DNA of 64,000 nt from Adenophora triphylla var. japonica (lineage: Eukaryota; Streptophyta; Magnoliopsida; Asterales; Campanulaceae). The stretch is from positions 50,001 to 114,000 of the forward strand of contig JAFEMH010002563.1 of assembly GCA_022495995.1 (NCBI GenBank). The letters are read 5' to 3'. The stretch's first letter is position 1, and each line of letters opens with the position of its first letter. The notes below the pieces were generated by a model. The model was not told where the DNA came from, did not search any database, and saw only the letters and a program-made list of their open reading frames with translations. The position numbers and the translations under genes are program-made. This document shows, in pieces, positions 9,748 to 20,484 of this stretch.

Positions 9748-12276
9748 ATGGCGGACCAAGTCATGAATGCATTTGCTAGGCCAAGAGTTGACACATCGGT
9801 GTCGTGCATAGTGTTGCCCGATGCAGCACTAGCTTATGAAATCAAAGGCCAATATTTTAACATGATTCCTAATTTTTATGGCCTAGCTGGTGAGGATGCA
9901 TTAGTGTTTTTGAGAGAATTTATGTCCACCTTTAGTGGGTTCCCTACAAAAGAGGGTGTTACCTCGGAGCACTTGAGACTGAAGTGCTTCCCTTATGCAT
10001 TAAAAGACAAAGCCAAAACTTGGTTTTTGTTACTTCCTTCCAGTAGCATCACTACTTGGGATGCTTTACATGATGTTTTTCTCACTAAGTTTTACCCTTA
10101 TGATGCATTGACGAATTTTAGGGTGAAAATTATGGGATTTGCTCAGGATGCGGGGGAAGCCTTCCACGAGGCATGGGATAGGTTTAAAATGTTGCAAATT
10201 CAGTGCCCCCACCATAACTTCCCTGCTTCTATGCTGCATCAAACTTTCTATGGGGCTTTATCCCCTGAATACCAATCAATGGTAGATAATGCAGCAGGAG
10301 GTAGTTTGGGAAGTAAGACCGTCCAACAATGCCAAGAACTGTTTGAAATGTTGAGTGCTAACTCTCAACAAAAGGGATATAGGGGGGCAACAAGGGGAGT
10401 GAATGAGGTAGGGTTAAACAACGAGTGGGCCAAGCAGTTTGCATTATTGAACCAAAGATTTGATAAGTTAGCTATGCAAAATGCTTCTTCTTCTGCTATG
10501 CCTTCTACTGCTCATCTTGTAAATGATTTTTGTGCTAATTGTGGTCCTAACACTCATGCTACTAATGTGTGTCAAAGTGGTTTGCTGTTTAACCCTGAAC
10601 GGGCACATGCAATGCAAGGATTTGGCCAGCGATTCCCTCAAAACTATAATCCTTTTTCAAACACATACAACCCGGGGTGGAGGCAACACCCAAATTTCTC
10701 ATGGGGAGGCAATCAAGAACCAAATAATCCTCTCCACCCTCAACCTCCACCGGGACAGTATGAGCAGAAAAGGGAACCGTGGGAAGTGGCCATGGAGAAA
10801 ATGCAAGCTGAAAATAATCAATTGAGGGCGAAAAGTCAACAAGCTTCCAAGAACCATGAAGCTGCCATTCAGAAGCTGGAGACCCAAATTGGGCAATTAG
10901 CAACCGCCCTACAAAGTCATAAGGCCGGGACATTCCCTAGCCAACCACATCAAGCAAATGCCATTATCACTCTCCGAAATGGCAAACAGGTAGGTAGTGA
11001 GGTAATATCTCCTTCATCTTCTTCCCCCCCTACTGTTGTAGATAAGAATGCTAATGTGGATAATGATGATGGTGGTTGTGGTAAGAGTACAAGTGACATG
11101 GGGGAAAATTCTAAAGTTGAATCCCCGCCCCCCATGCCATATGTACCTCCCGTACCGTTTCCTGGAAGGTTTTTAAAACATAAATTAGATAAACAGATGT
11201 CTGAGTTGATGAACATGTTTTCTAAGGTGAACATCAATATCCCTTTACTCAATGTGATAAAAAACATTCCTGCTTATTCCAATTTTTTCAAAGAATTAGA
11301 TTCCAAGAAACATAGGTATGGGACAAATGAGAGAGTAGTGATGAGTGAAAATGCTAGCGCAGTGGTACAACATAGTCTTTCACCCAAATTGAAAGACCCC
11401 GGAAGTTTTCTGATTTCTATTACTATGGGGGAGTCAAAGAGGGTAAAAGCTATGTTGGATCTTGGGGCCAGCATTAATTTGTTGCCATATTATTTGTATG
11501 AGGAGTTGGGTTTACCCGAATTAAAACCCACCACAATGGCCCTACAACTTGCGGATCGGTCCATCAAAAGACCTGTGGGCATTGTGGAGGATGTTTTAGT
11601 TCAAGTAAATTCAATCCTTCTGCCTGTTGATTTTGTGGTGCTTGAAATGCCACGAGGTGAAGGAAGTCGCCGGGATTCACCCATATTACTTGGGAGACCC
11701 TTCATGGCGACGACCAACACCATTATTAATGTGAGGAATGGCAAACTGTCTATGACAGTGGCGGGTGAGAAAATTGAAATTTCTGTGTTTGATGCCATGA
11801 AACATCCTAGTGAGGACAGTGAGGTGTGTTCATATGTTGATAATTGTGAATTTGTGCCAAATGACGGTGAGAAATCTAGGGATAGTGCGGGTTCCCACTT
11901 GTGTGCCGTGAAAAGTAAGGCCGACAATCTTGGTTCTTGTGATGGCCCGTATCACCTCCTAGACCAATCCCAAAAGGGGTCGGTGTCCCCGTTAAAATCT
12001 TTCTTTCCGCTTAAGTCTACCAATATTGTTTCATGTGATAAAATGGAAGAGTGTTGTTCTCTTGATATTTCTGATGCTGTGTCTGTCAAGATGCATGTTC
12101 AGGATGCTTGCAATGATGTGAAGGAAAAGGAGGTGCTTGATTGTGATAAGAATAAGGCACCAAATGAGTTTGGGGGAGGGGCTCCCAAGAAAAAGAAATT
12201 GAAGAAAAAGAAGAAGAGCAAGAAAAAGGTTAGAAAAATCCCTTGGGCTCCACCCGAGTTTGTAGCAAAGGGCTAA
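9748..12276 (+). CDS. Athila gag-protease polyprotein (non-autonomous element)
   Basis: Structural polyprotein plus aspartic protease. The open frame extends upstream to about 9562, where related elements have an ATG before GRRSLKP. Here that codon is ATT, so the first in-frame ATG is 9748 (MADQVMNAF). Counted from 9580: the capsid-like retrotransposon gag domain lies around residues 95-260 (AKTWFLLLPSSSITTWD). A CX2CX4HX4C knuckle (CANCGPNTHATNVC) follows near residue 315, then the Athila signature NPGWRQHPNFSW. Next comes a coiled, Gln-rich part, then the protease near residue 630 (MLDLGASINLLP, LADRS, ILLGRPFM). The C terminus is lysine-rich (KKKKLKKKKK) and ends in a stop, with no polymerase. 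About 840 aa from the ATG. It could supply particles for itself or relatives but cannot make cDNA. Confidence 0.85.
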   Translation: MADQVMNAFARPRVDTSVSCIVLPDAALAYEIKGQYFNMIPNFYGLAGEDALVFLREFMSTFSGFPTKEGVTSEHLRLKCFPYALKDKAKTWFLLLPSSSITTWDALHDVFLTKFYPYDALTNFRVKIMGFAQDAGEAFHEAWDRFKMLQIQCPHHNFPASMLHQTFYGALSPEYQSMVDNAAGGSLGSKTVQQCQELFEMLSANSQQKGYRGATRGVNEVGLNNEWAKQFALLNQRFDKLAMQNASSSAMPSTAHLVNDFCANCGPNTHATNVCQSGLLFNPERAHAMQGFGQRFPQNYNPFSNTYNPGWRQHPNFSWGGNQEPNNPLHPQPPPGQYEQKREPWEVAMEKMQAENNQLRAKSQQASKNHEAAIQKLETQIGQLATALQSHKAGTFPSQPHQANAIITLRNGKQVGSEVISPSSSSPPTVVDKNANVDNDDGGCGKSTSDMGENSKVESPPPMPYVPPVPFPGRFLKHKLDKQMSELMNMFSKVNINIPLLNVIKNIPAYSNFFKELDSKKHRYGTNERVVMSENASAVVQHSLSPKLKDPGSFLISITMGESKRVKAMLDLGASINLLPYYLYEELGLPELKPTTMALQLADRSIKRPVGIVEDVLVQVNSILLPVDFVVLEMPRGEGSRRDSPILLGRPFMATTNTIINVRNGKLSMTVAGEKIEISVFDAMKHPSEDSEVCSYVDNCEFVPNDGEKSRDSAGSHLCAVKSKADNLGSCDGPYHLLDQSQKGSVSPLKSFFPLKSTNIVSCDKMEECCSLDISDAVSVKMHVQDACNDVKEKEVLDCDKNKAPNEFGGGAPKKKKLKKKKKSKKKVRKIPWAPPEFVAKG

Positions 12277-13926
12277 TTTTTGTGGAAGGTGGTGGGCATT
12301 TGTGCCCGAGAATGTGCTAAGTGGGCCAAGGGAAGGAAACCCAAGGCCAAAATGAATGTGGTCACATCAAATCCCATTTAGTTGGGAGCAATGGTCGGGC
12401 TAACGACCTTAAACAAATGCGCTAATTGGGAGGCAACCCAAGTAGGTACAATTTTATTGCTTTAGTTATTTGCTTTGTGTGTCATATCGGCCTTTGAACC
12501 CGAGGCATGTTTTTGTCCTCTTTGCTATGAGGACATAGCATGTTTTGAGTTTGGGGGTAGATATCTCTCCGAGTTTGTGGGTTTATAGGGGAGTGTAAAT
12601 AGTGTCACCCTCCAAAAAAATAGAAAAAATTTAAAAAATTTGTTCTCTTTATATGTTTGGAAGTTGGCCAATGTCCGTGATGATTTGAGGGATTTTGATT
12701 GAGTTTTGCTAGTTTGTGCCAATTTGAATATGTTAATTAGAATTGCATTAATACATGTAAAACACAATTGCACCACCATTCACTTCCATCTTATTTCTTG
12801 ATCATGGTCATTAATTTAGGTGTCCTTTATGGGTTCACTTTGACATTCTCGGGGGTCCTAGAACATGATTGCATGCTTGTCAATAACAAATCAATAGATT
12901 ACTTGATATTTATGGCTTATCTTTTTTTGACAACCCTCTTGTAAGCCTTTGACTTTCTCGTCGCTATCTATATATGAATTGTCACTTGATCCCTTTTGAG
13001 CCGGTTTAAAAAGAATGGAACATCTAGACCACCATTCGCCTTCATTTGATGCCTAATTCCTAACCCTTGACACCTAGAATAGGTTATCCTACCTTTACAA
13101 GAATGTGGAATTAGAAACGATCAGTTTGGAGGTTACATAGGGAAACTACGGGAATGAGTGAGGAAGGTCAAAAGTGGAAACATGATTTGTATTGTATAAA
13201 GGGGGGCAATAAAAAAAAAAAAAAAAAAAAAATATATATATAATAATAAGAGAAAAGCAAAAGTTTGCCCCCCAATTCTGTGAAATATGTTTGATGAGTG
13301 ACCTATTTTGAGAGAGGGAATGCTTTCAACCCCAATGTGTATAAAGTATGAACAAAGTTCTAGTTTGGGGGTTGAAGCATTGGGGAAATAAAGGTGAGCG
13401 GAAAAGTTAAAATTCGGGAAGGAGTATTGCAATGGAAGGTTTTTAATTTCACATTCTTGTGTTTGTATGTCTATTCCTTCATTTGTACCCGTGAGCCTAG
13501 CCCCACATTTGTTGTGGACTTAACTTTGAGCCATATTTTTTTGTTCAATATTGAGTAATCGGGTTGACAAGTGCGTAATCATGCATATGAGTATCCTTGT
13601 GTATGTGATTGTATTGTAATCTGTGATTTAGAGCATGTGTTAGTGATCCCATAAACAATCTTATCTTAGTGATCATGATCTCCCATATTGCATTCATCAT
13701 TCAGGCCGAGGTGGAAAATTGTGGGTTAGATGCATTAATGTAATTGTAATTGCATTTTCTTATCGGCACTTGTTTAGCATATTTTGTGAGAAGCTGAGAC
13801 TTCTTTGGCCGACAACCTTGTATATTTTGAGAACATGTCAAAAATATTTTTTGCCAATTGTTTTTATTTGTTAAGGTAGTTTTGTTTTTGTTTAAGTTTG
13901 TTTTACTCGGGGTCGAGCAAAAGATA
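12277..13926 (+). other. Non-coding 3' spacer of gag-only Athila
   Basis: No ORF of note. Part near 12420-12620 (AGGCAACCC; CTCCGAGTTTGTGGGTTTATAGG) matches, in reverse orientation, 53430-53830 of the 12-kb Athila. The part from about 12640 matches its region near 51010-51115. The segment between those two blocks in the 12-kb element, which carries its extra ORF, is absent here. Contains an A-run and TA-run at 13208-13242. Confidence 0.6.
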
Positions 13927-13940
13927 AGTTTGGGGGTATT

Positions 13941-15262
13941 TGATGGATGTGGTTTTACCCATCCAAAAGATATGTTCCTGAGCCTATTTTCTGTTCGAAT
14001 CCTTGAGAATTTAATGTATTTTTGAGTGTTTTGATAGTTCACGAAGGCCAGGTCAAAGCTGAGTCAAAATGGGGCAATTCTGCATTTGGCACGAGTGGAG
14101 CACGACTGAGGAAGCATATAGCACGACTTGGGAACGAATGGAGTCAAGCCAAATCAAGCAAGCCACTCAGAACGAGTGGACCATGGGAGCACGACTCGTT
14201 CTCACGAGTGACAGCCAAGGCAATTTCCAGCAACGCTACTCAGAACGAGTTGGAGGGTCTGGCACGAGTCGTTTTCACGACTGGGACTGAAGGGCACGAC
14301 TCGTGCTAATTAGCACGACTCGTGCCAGTACGCGTTTTTGTGACGTCAGCGCAGATTTGAAGCAGATTTCAATGGTTTAATTGATTTTAGTTTCCTAATT
14401 AGATTAAGACTGATTTAAGGAGTATATATACTCCCTTTAGGATTATTATTAGGGATTTTTTTTTCTTATTTTTTTTTTTGCCTAGGTTTTCAAGGATTGC
14501 TAGAGCTTATTTTGAAGGTTTTTGCAAGGATTTCAGGTTTGATGTTTTGTTGCTATTCATATTTTGTGATGTCAATCCAGAATATGAGTAGCTAATTTCT
14601 TTGTAGTTCACGGATTGGTGTAGCCCGTATTTGATCTTTATGCTAAACATTTAATTTTCATTTAATTGTGGAGTTAGTTCATCCTAGTATTCTTAATTTT
14701 TATTTGGTACAAGTCCTGCACTTGCGTGGGGAAATTGTGCATGAACACTATTAGGATGATTAGACTCGATTGAGGATCTTGCGTGAATCGATTGAGTCTA
14801 TGTTTCATTATTTCTTTTGTGCCTAATGAATTGAGTTGTTGTCAATTTGATCTTGCGTGAAAATTGATAATTGCTCAGTAATAGAATTGCAATCCGGCAA
14901 TCGAACCGTCCCAATTCTTACGAAAGCGAAGAAACCCTAAAACCCAATTAATATTTTATCATTCAAAAGGCATAAAGGGATAATATGTGGTGAACCCAAT
15001 CCGTGGGCTAGTTATTAAATCATTGAATTTCTCTGCGAGTGTGATTATTTGTTTCTTTAGTTGTTTAATTGTCTTGTTTTTCTTTCATCATTAGTTTCTA
15101 ATAAATCAAATCAAAAACCCCACTTTGTTACTTTTTGCATTAATTAAATCTACTTGTTAAAACCAACGAGTCTCTGTGGTTCGACCCCTGCTTGTGCATA
15201 TTGCAACACCGGTAGTGAGTACACTTGCTCGGTTTTTATTACAAGTGGATTTTTATCCATCA
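13941..15262 (+). repeat. 3' LTR of gag-only Athila
   Basis: 1322 bp, nearly identical to 8176-9500, and followed by the target duplication GAAAT at 15263-15267. Confidence 0.9.
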
Positions 15263-15280
15263 GAAATCAACAAAGGATAG

Positions 15281-15592
15281 GACTGTGCGGTTGTCACCCA
15301 ACATCTGACTGTGCGGTCGTCACCCAACATCTGACTGTGCGGTCGTCACCCAACATCTGACTGTGCGGTCATCACCCAACATCTGACTGTGCGGTCGTCA
15401 CCCAACATCTGACTGTGTGGTTGTCACCCAACATCTGACTGTGCGGTCGTCACCCAACATCTGACTGTGCGGTCGTCACCCAACATCTGACTGTGCGGTC
15501 GTCACCCAACATCTGACTGTGCGGTCGTCACCCAACATCTGACTGTGCGGTTGTCACCCAACATCTGACTGTGTGGTTGTCACCCAACATCT
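15281..15592. repeat. 26-bp minisatellite, 12 tandem copies
   Basis: Twelve uninterrupted copies of a 26-bp unit with core CGGTCGTCACCCAACAT. A few copies vary at C/T positions within CGGTCG. The array lies in the Tat 3' non-coding part, 13 bp after the gag-only Athila target duplication. There are no spacers between units. Confidence 0.95.
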
Positions 15593-16411
15593 GACTTCTG
15601 TAGCTGCCGGAGGGACTGATGCTATTGTTTATGCTGCTGGGGATGGATGTAGCTGCCTACTATCTGCTGTTGACGTTTGCCAAGCGTGCGGTCTTTTGTC
15701 GACTGCTGGCTTCTATGTTTGGGATCGTACTTGCTGTGACGGGAATTTTGCTTGATGGACAGTGGGTTCTTGTTGACTTTTTGACTCTTATGTCCCGAGG
15801 TTTGCTCGGTAAGCAGGGGATTTTGCTTTTTATGATAGGGTTCTGCTTGATGTGACGGGGCTTTGCTTGCTGTGATGGGGGGTTGTTTGCTTGTAACAGG
15901 CTTCGCTTGCTTGTGACAGGGCTTCGCTTGCTTGTGACAGCGGATTCTTGTTGACGGTTTGACGGTGGGGCTGTGGACTTTGACGTGCTCTGCTGGGGAG
16001 ATTCAGATAGACGCGGACTTTTTGTCTCGGCTTTGTTTTGAGGGACAATCTCTGAGGTTTGCTCAGTTAACTGTTGTACCTGCGAGGAAAAGCGACACTC
16101 GAAACAGTACAATCTAATTATGCCCTTTTGTTAGCCAAAGTTAAACTATGTTAGTTTGTTTGCATGAGTCTGTTCGTTTTGGGAACGAGGGGGAAGGTGA
16201 ACGGTTTATTGTATTTACAGGTCGGTTTTGCCAGGTTTATACATAAATTTGGGGCTTGCTTTGGGGTAATTGTGTATAGTGGTACATATGGTGGGGAAAA
16301 GTCCTCTCCCGTGCAGTGACATGTGGGTACAAGGTGTATTGCAGCGACGACGAGCTAGAGAATAACATAGAAAAACCATTTGCAAGACCTTGATGCTTCC
16401 TGATGCAGATC
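15593..16411. other. Tat 3' region with imperfect GCTTGCTTGTGACAGG repeats
   Basis: Between the minisatellite and the antisense ORF. Near 15840-15945 are several degenerate copies of GGCTTCGCTTGCTTGTGACA. Overlapping ORFs on both strands look like by-products of these repeats. No gene recognised. Confidence 0.5.
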
Positions 16412-16465
16412 AGATGTGTCGCCCGACATTATATGTCTGCCTGTCAAAATGAGTCGCACGACTAG
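16412..16465. promoter_or_regulatory. CGCACGAC/CGCCCGAC motif pair upstream of antisense ORF
   Basis: TGTGTCGCCCGACATT and GAGTCGCACGACTAG lie 140-190 bp upstream of the antisense ORF start. They resemble the motifs next to the Tat LTR TATA box. I do not see a convincing TATA box between them and the ORF. Confidence 0.35.
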
Positions 16466-16604
16466 ACGAAGCTCATAACAGGGCCCTTTTCAAAATCAGT
16501 TCCGGCCTCACTTTTAGGCATTGCTCTTTCAACAGGAGGGCAACAGTAGCCCCAACTTGACAAACCGGCAATTTCTGCAACAAAGGTTGGAACTTTCAAT
16601 CATC

Positions 16605-17894
16605 ATGGAACATTATAGCGAGGAAATAGCTTCTCGAGAACATCAATTTCATCAAGACTTTATCGGGGTTTCACAATTTCACCGAAAGCATCATGGGAAA
16701 ATCATTGACAAGCGATATGGTATGCCGTGCCTCTGGCCTCTGAAGAATTGGAGAGTTGATTGGAACTTGCTCCGAGCAGCTTCACATTTTTGGGACCCGG
16801 AGAGACATGTGTTTACTTTCTCATACAATGATCTGACGCCAACCATGGAGGATTTCAGAGCATTGACAGGCTTGGGTGAGATGGAGACTGTAGCATTCCC
16901 TCGAGACAGACGGCCAGTTGTGGAGCAGTTATCGGATTTCCTGTGCCTGCCAGTGGATCAGGTGGCATCTATGGTTCTGAATGGTGAGTTTGTAGACTTA
17001 ACCCGGATGGCTTGGCTGCGATGTTCTAGCCCGGCACTGTTTGACCTTTCTACCTCTCTGGACATGTATGTATTGTTTACCTTGTCATCCTACTACTTCT
17101 GTGGACATGTCGGAGTTTGCTCAGGTGTGCTGCTGGAGGTCATAAGACAGCTTAGGGGTGACAGAGGTGTGGATCTTCATCAAATTTGGCTCGGCAAAGG
17201 GGAAATGGACATTGTACCCCTGCTATTAGCTGAGACTTACCATGGCCTTGATAGACTAGCCGGGGGATCTGATTTCATGGGAGTGGGCAGCCCCACTTTA
17301 CTATCTTTGTGGCTTTCTGAGAGGTTACGCTTGATTGGGCCGTTACCGGAGGGTCAGACAGCAATGCCTTGGGTGACTAGACAATGCAGATTACTGAGGG
17401 ATGCGGCAGCTGATAGTTGGCAGGTGAGGTTGACACGATACGAGACTGCTGATCTGAACTTCTTGATTCCGGCGTGGGGATTGCAGACCATGAGAGACAT
17501 TCAGGATGGATCGGTGGTGGTCAGACTGCCAGGGTTGCATGTGTCTTCATTCTGTGTCCCATCACTGGTAAGCAGGCAATATCGGTACCCTCAGCAGATT
17601 ATCCGGGCTTTGAGAGAGAGGTTGACGACTGATGCTATCCCGATGGTCATGACCGAGCCCCAGACTGTGCACTTCTTCAGCAGATCCTTCTTGGAGGGTT
17701 TTCTTCCCACACGGAAGCTTCTTCGTCAGGCTAGAGGGTTTACATTTTTGACCACGGAGTATCTGATTTGGTATGAAGAGCAACAGGGTCCCGTGCAGCT
17801 GACAATAGAGGCTCGCCGCAGGGAATACTTGGGAGCAGAATACCCATACAGTCGGTCTTTTCGAGATGCGAGAGGCCGAGAGGAATCCGGATAA
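16605..17894 (+). CDS. Antisense ORF of Tat element (plant mobile domain/DUF7745-like)
   Basis: Intact 429-aa ORF on the strand opposite to the Tat gag-pol, placed after integrase and before the 3' LTR. The ATG at 16605 (MEHYSEEIASREH) is chosen, because the open frame upstream to 16521 has no ATG. Features typical of the plant-mobile-domain-like proteins carried by Tat-lineage elements: HFWDPERHVFTFSYNDLTPT, then MEDFRALTGL, LLAETYHGLDRL and PTLLSLWLSERL. No catalytic motif is evident and the role is unknown. Known extra antisense ORFs occur at this position in Tat elements. After the stop, another frame (17895-18020) continues with an Arg/Glu-rich tail similar to family C termini, so a late frameshift may have shortened it. 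While gag-pol is broken, this ORF has stayed open. Confidence 0.7.
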   Translation: MEHYSEEIASREHQFHQDFIGVSQFHRKHHGKIIDKRYGMPCLWPLKNWRVDWNLLRAASHFWDPERHVFTFSYNDLTPTMEDFRALTGLGEMETVAFPRDRRPVVEQLSDFLCLPVDQVASMVLNGEFVDLTRMAWLRCSSPALFDLSTSLDMYVLFTLSSYYFCGHVGVCSGVLLEVIRQLRGDRGVDLHQIWLGKGEMDIVPLLLAETYHGLDRLAGGSDFMGVGSPTLLSLWLSERLRLIGPLPEGQTAMPWVTRQCRLLRDAAADSWQVRLTRYETADLNFLIPAWGLQTMRDIQDGSVVVRLPGLHVSSFCVPSLVSRQYRYPQQIIRALRERLTTDAIPMVMTEPQTVHFFSRSFLEGFLPTRKLLRQARGFTFLTTEYLIWYEEQQGPVQLTIEARRREYLGAEYPYSRSFRDARGREESG

Positions 17895-18783
17895 TGTTAC
17901 CGGTGATGTTCTTTGAGGATTATCGGAGGCGAGAGGTACGGAGGGCTGCTGCGAGGGATGATCCGGAGGTGAGTGCACGCAGAGAGGCCTTGCGACGAGA
18001 GAGAGCTGCCGGGCAGCTTTGAGGGAGGAGTGCGATTGAACCACCGGCGTGCGTTATTCCTGAGTTAGGACGGGCTCAAACTGACTTATTCGACATTCCT
18101 AAGCCAAAGACCTCCCGGGGACCAAGGAAGAGGAAAGACAGAGGAACGAGTTCGGGAGCGGGGACGAGCATCTAGACACTTTTCTGAGAGATAGAAGACT
18201 CCTTATTTTTCTTTTGCTTGTACTTTGGGAGAGAGACTTATTTGAACAGAATTTGAGTATTCCTTGATTTCCTTAATGCAGACAGAATGGATGTTGAAAT
18301 TTTATTTCTCTTTTATTCGCAACAAGTTATTTGAGTCAAAAGTAGGCCGTGCTTGAACTCATCAAAAAGAATATTAACTCCAAATAAACCTTTGAAAAAG
18401 CTTTAGAACTGTAATCAAAACACATTTTGGCAAGACATAAGACTTTGCAGCATTTTTAAGACCGAACCACAAGTGGTTGCCTACGTTCCCCTTTTGTAAG
18501 AGAACTAAGGGGCTCAGGTCTCCGTAGTTCGACTCAATCAACTTTGTGTTTAAAGAAAGGGGAAGACTGAAGGGGGACATGGTGCGACCTATTTTTTTAC
18601 CTAGATCGCCCTTTTTAGGGTTTTCGATCTAGCTGGGTATATTCTTTTAGCACCGGGCGCGTCCCTTATTTTTGCATGGACTGCCTTTTGAGAGGTTTTC
18701 AGTCTCATCTGGGACAATTTTGTTGCGCCTTTATTTTCATTTTTTTTTAATTTTTTTTTACAGAGGGGAAAGAAAAGACTCAC
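17895..18783. other. Tat 3' untranslated spacer between integrase and antisense ORF
   Basis: Contains the probable out-of-frame C-terminal tail of the antisense ORF (17895-18020), then AT-rich sequence with GTAGTTCGACTCAATC near 18524 and T-runs near 18740-18760. No other gene seen. Confidence 0.5.
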
Positions 18784-20055
18784 TTACACATAATACCGCC
18801 GCAACTTGTCTCCGTTGACGGGGTGCAAAAATGGGTTACCGTCCAGATCCGCTAGCTGCATTGCTCCTCCGGAGAATATCTTCTTGACTAGAAACGGTCC
18901 AACCCAAACAGGTGCCCACTTACCCAATGCACTGCTCTGATTTGCGGGCTTCATCTTGAGAACCAAATCACCAACCTTGATGTCTCTGGGCTTCACCTTC
19001 TTGTCAAAAGCACGGGCCATTCTCTTCTGGTATGCCCGATTGTGCTCCATGGCTTTTAATCTGCGTTCATCTAACAGTGCCAACTCGTTGTATCGACTTT
19101 GGAGCCAATCAATCTCATTTATCTCATTCTCAAGCAACACCCTGAGGGAAGGAATTTCTAACTCAATAGGCATGACAGCTTCCATTCCGTAAGTCAAGGC
19201 GTAAGGGGTTGCACCAGTAGCAGTTCGGATTGACGTGCGGTAGCCCCATAATGCTGAATGTAACTTCTCTGGCCAATCCCTTCCTCGTTCGGCCATCTTC
19301 TTAATGATTCTCTCCAAATTCTTATTAGCAGCCTCAACAGCACCATTCGTCTGTGGCCTGTATGGTGAAGACTTGTGACGTTTGACCCTGTATTCAGTAA
19401 GCAGGCGATCCGTTTCTCCCTCAAAATGGGTTCCATTGTCAGAAATAATCTCATTTGGGACTCCGTAGCGGCAGAAAATCTGTTCCTTTATGAAGCGAGC
19501 CACTTTCTTAGCTGTGAGCACTTTGTAAGATGCAGCTTCTACCCACTTCGTGAAGTAATCCACAGCAACCAATACGAATGAGTGCCCATTGCTCCTAGAT
19601 GGAGTTATCTTCCCAATGACGTCAATTCCCCATGTTACGAAGGGCCAGGGAGTTGTCATACAGTAGAGATCATGAGGAGGGATATGGTTCAAGTTGGAGA
19701 ATCGCTGGAATTTGTCACAGGTTCGCACAAATTGAATACAATCAGTTTCCATAGTAAAACAGAAGTAGCCCAGTCTGATAATGCTATGCATAAGAGATCT
19801 AGCGTTCATATGAGGTCCGCAGGTGCCATTGTGAACATCTTCCTTTACTTTCTGAGCCTTTTCTTTGCTAATACAGAGCAGGAGAAGGCAACCTTCCCTT
19901 TTCTTCCACAATTCATTGCCGGGTATAACGTACTGAGCTGATAGCCTTTTCAAAGCTTGCAGACTCTTGGCATGAATACCCTTTAGGTCTCCTTCTTTAT
20001 CAACGGAGAAAGATGCTTCACCATGCTTGAGATATTGGAAAATCTGACTGTACTA
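18784..20055 (-). pseudogene. Tat integrase, catalytic core intact
   Basis: Inserts the cDNA into host DNA. The open frame runs 19953-18784 without an ATG and continues upstream to an in-frame TAG at 20053-20055, where the family normally has Trp (TGG). In order: an HHCC-like zinc region (HNGTCGPH...CIQFVRTCDKFQ); a core with the acidic triad visible in TWGIDVIG, IISDNGTHFEG and NGAVEAANKNL; a GPY-like C-terminal part (GKWAPVWVGPFLVKKIFSGGA). It ends KLRRYYV. The domain itself looks functional, but as part of the polyprotein it is cut off by the upstream stop and frameshift. Confidence 0.8.
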
Positions 20056-20106
20056 CGGCTCATTGACGGTTTCGATCTCTATTTCACAGCAGTATGCAGG
20101 ATTTTC

Positions 20107-20484
20107 TCACCTATCGACCCTGAACGGTTTAATCGACTTTCCTTCTGGGATTTCTACCAAGGAGGCCAGAGTAGCTAGGGAATCGGCAAATCTGTTCTTA
20201 TCTCTCGGCAGGAATTGGAATGACACTTCCTTGAACTGGCCGACGAGTTCTGCAATGTAAGCATGGTATTTCTGGAGACACGGGTCTGAAGTTTTCCATC
20301 TATTGGCTGCTTGATTTATTATCAGTTGGGAATCACCAAGCACTTCCAACTCATCCACATGTCGCTCTAGGGCGGCCTCAAGACCAGCTATGCAAGCTTC
20401 ATATTCGACCGCATTGTTGGTAACTGAGAAATTCAGCTTGATAGCAATGGGGGTATACATATCATTCGGGTCTACCAGTACCAT
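20107..20484 (-). pseudogene. Tat second RNase H domain (aRNH-type)
   Basis: Second RNase H of the Tat lineage, additional to the one following the polymerase. The first acidic motif (LFFDGAANKRG) lies in the preceding frame at about 20500-20530, and a frameshift near 20480 separates it from this part. Visible here: NNAVEYEACIAGLEAAL, VLGDSQLIINQ, FLPRDKNRFADSLATLAS, matching conserved E, D and D positions of the family. Dual RNase H domains are established for Tat elements. Confidence 0.75.

Larger units (their letters stand above)
8176..15262 (+). mobile_element. Athila-type gag-protease element lacking pol
   Basis: 7.09-kb plus-strand element. LTRs of about 1.32 kb (8176-9500, 13941-15262) start TGATGGATG and end TATCCATCA, and differ at roughly ten positions by eye. 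The primer site TGGCGCCGTTGCCGGGGA (9507-9524) matches the tRNA-Asp type used by Athila. A purine tract (AGTTTGGGGGTATT, 13927-13940) precedes the right LTR. The interior holds one 0.84-0.9-kDa-class long ORF (gag plus protease) and no reverse transcriptase or integrase, so it resembles a TR-GAG or LARD-type derivative. Spacers on either side of the missing pol match the 12-kb Athila at 48377-60592. Confidence 0.88.

Noticed and set aside
15281..15592. Regular direct repeats resembling a CRISPR array
   Set aside because: Units are contiguous 26-mers with no unique spacers, and the context is a plant retrotransposon; it is a minisatellite.
15660..16112. 150-aa minus-strand ORF
   Set aside because: Ser/Gln/Lys-rich product of imperfect GCTTGCTTGTGACA repeats; overlapping frames are open on both strands.
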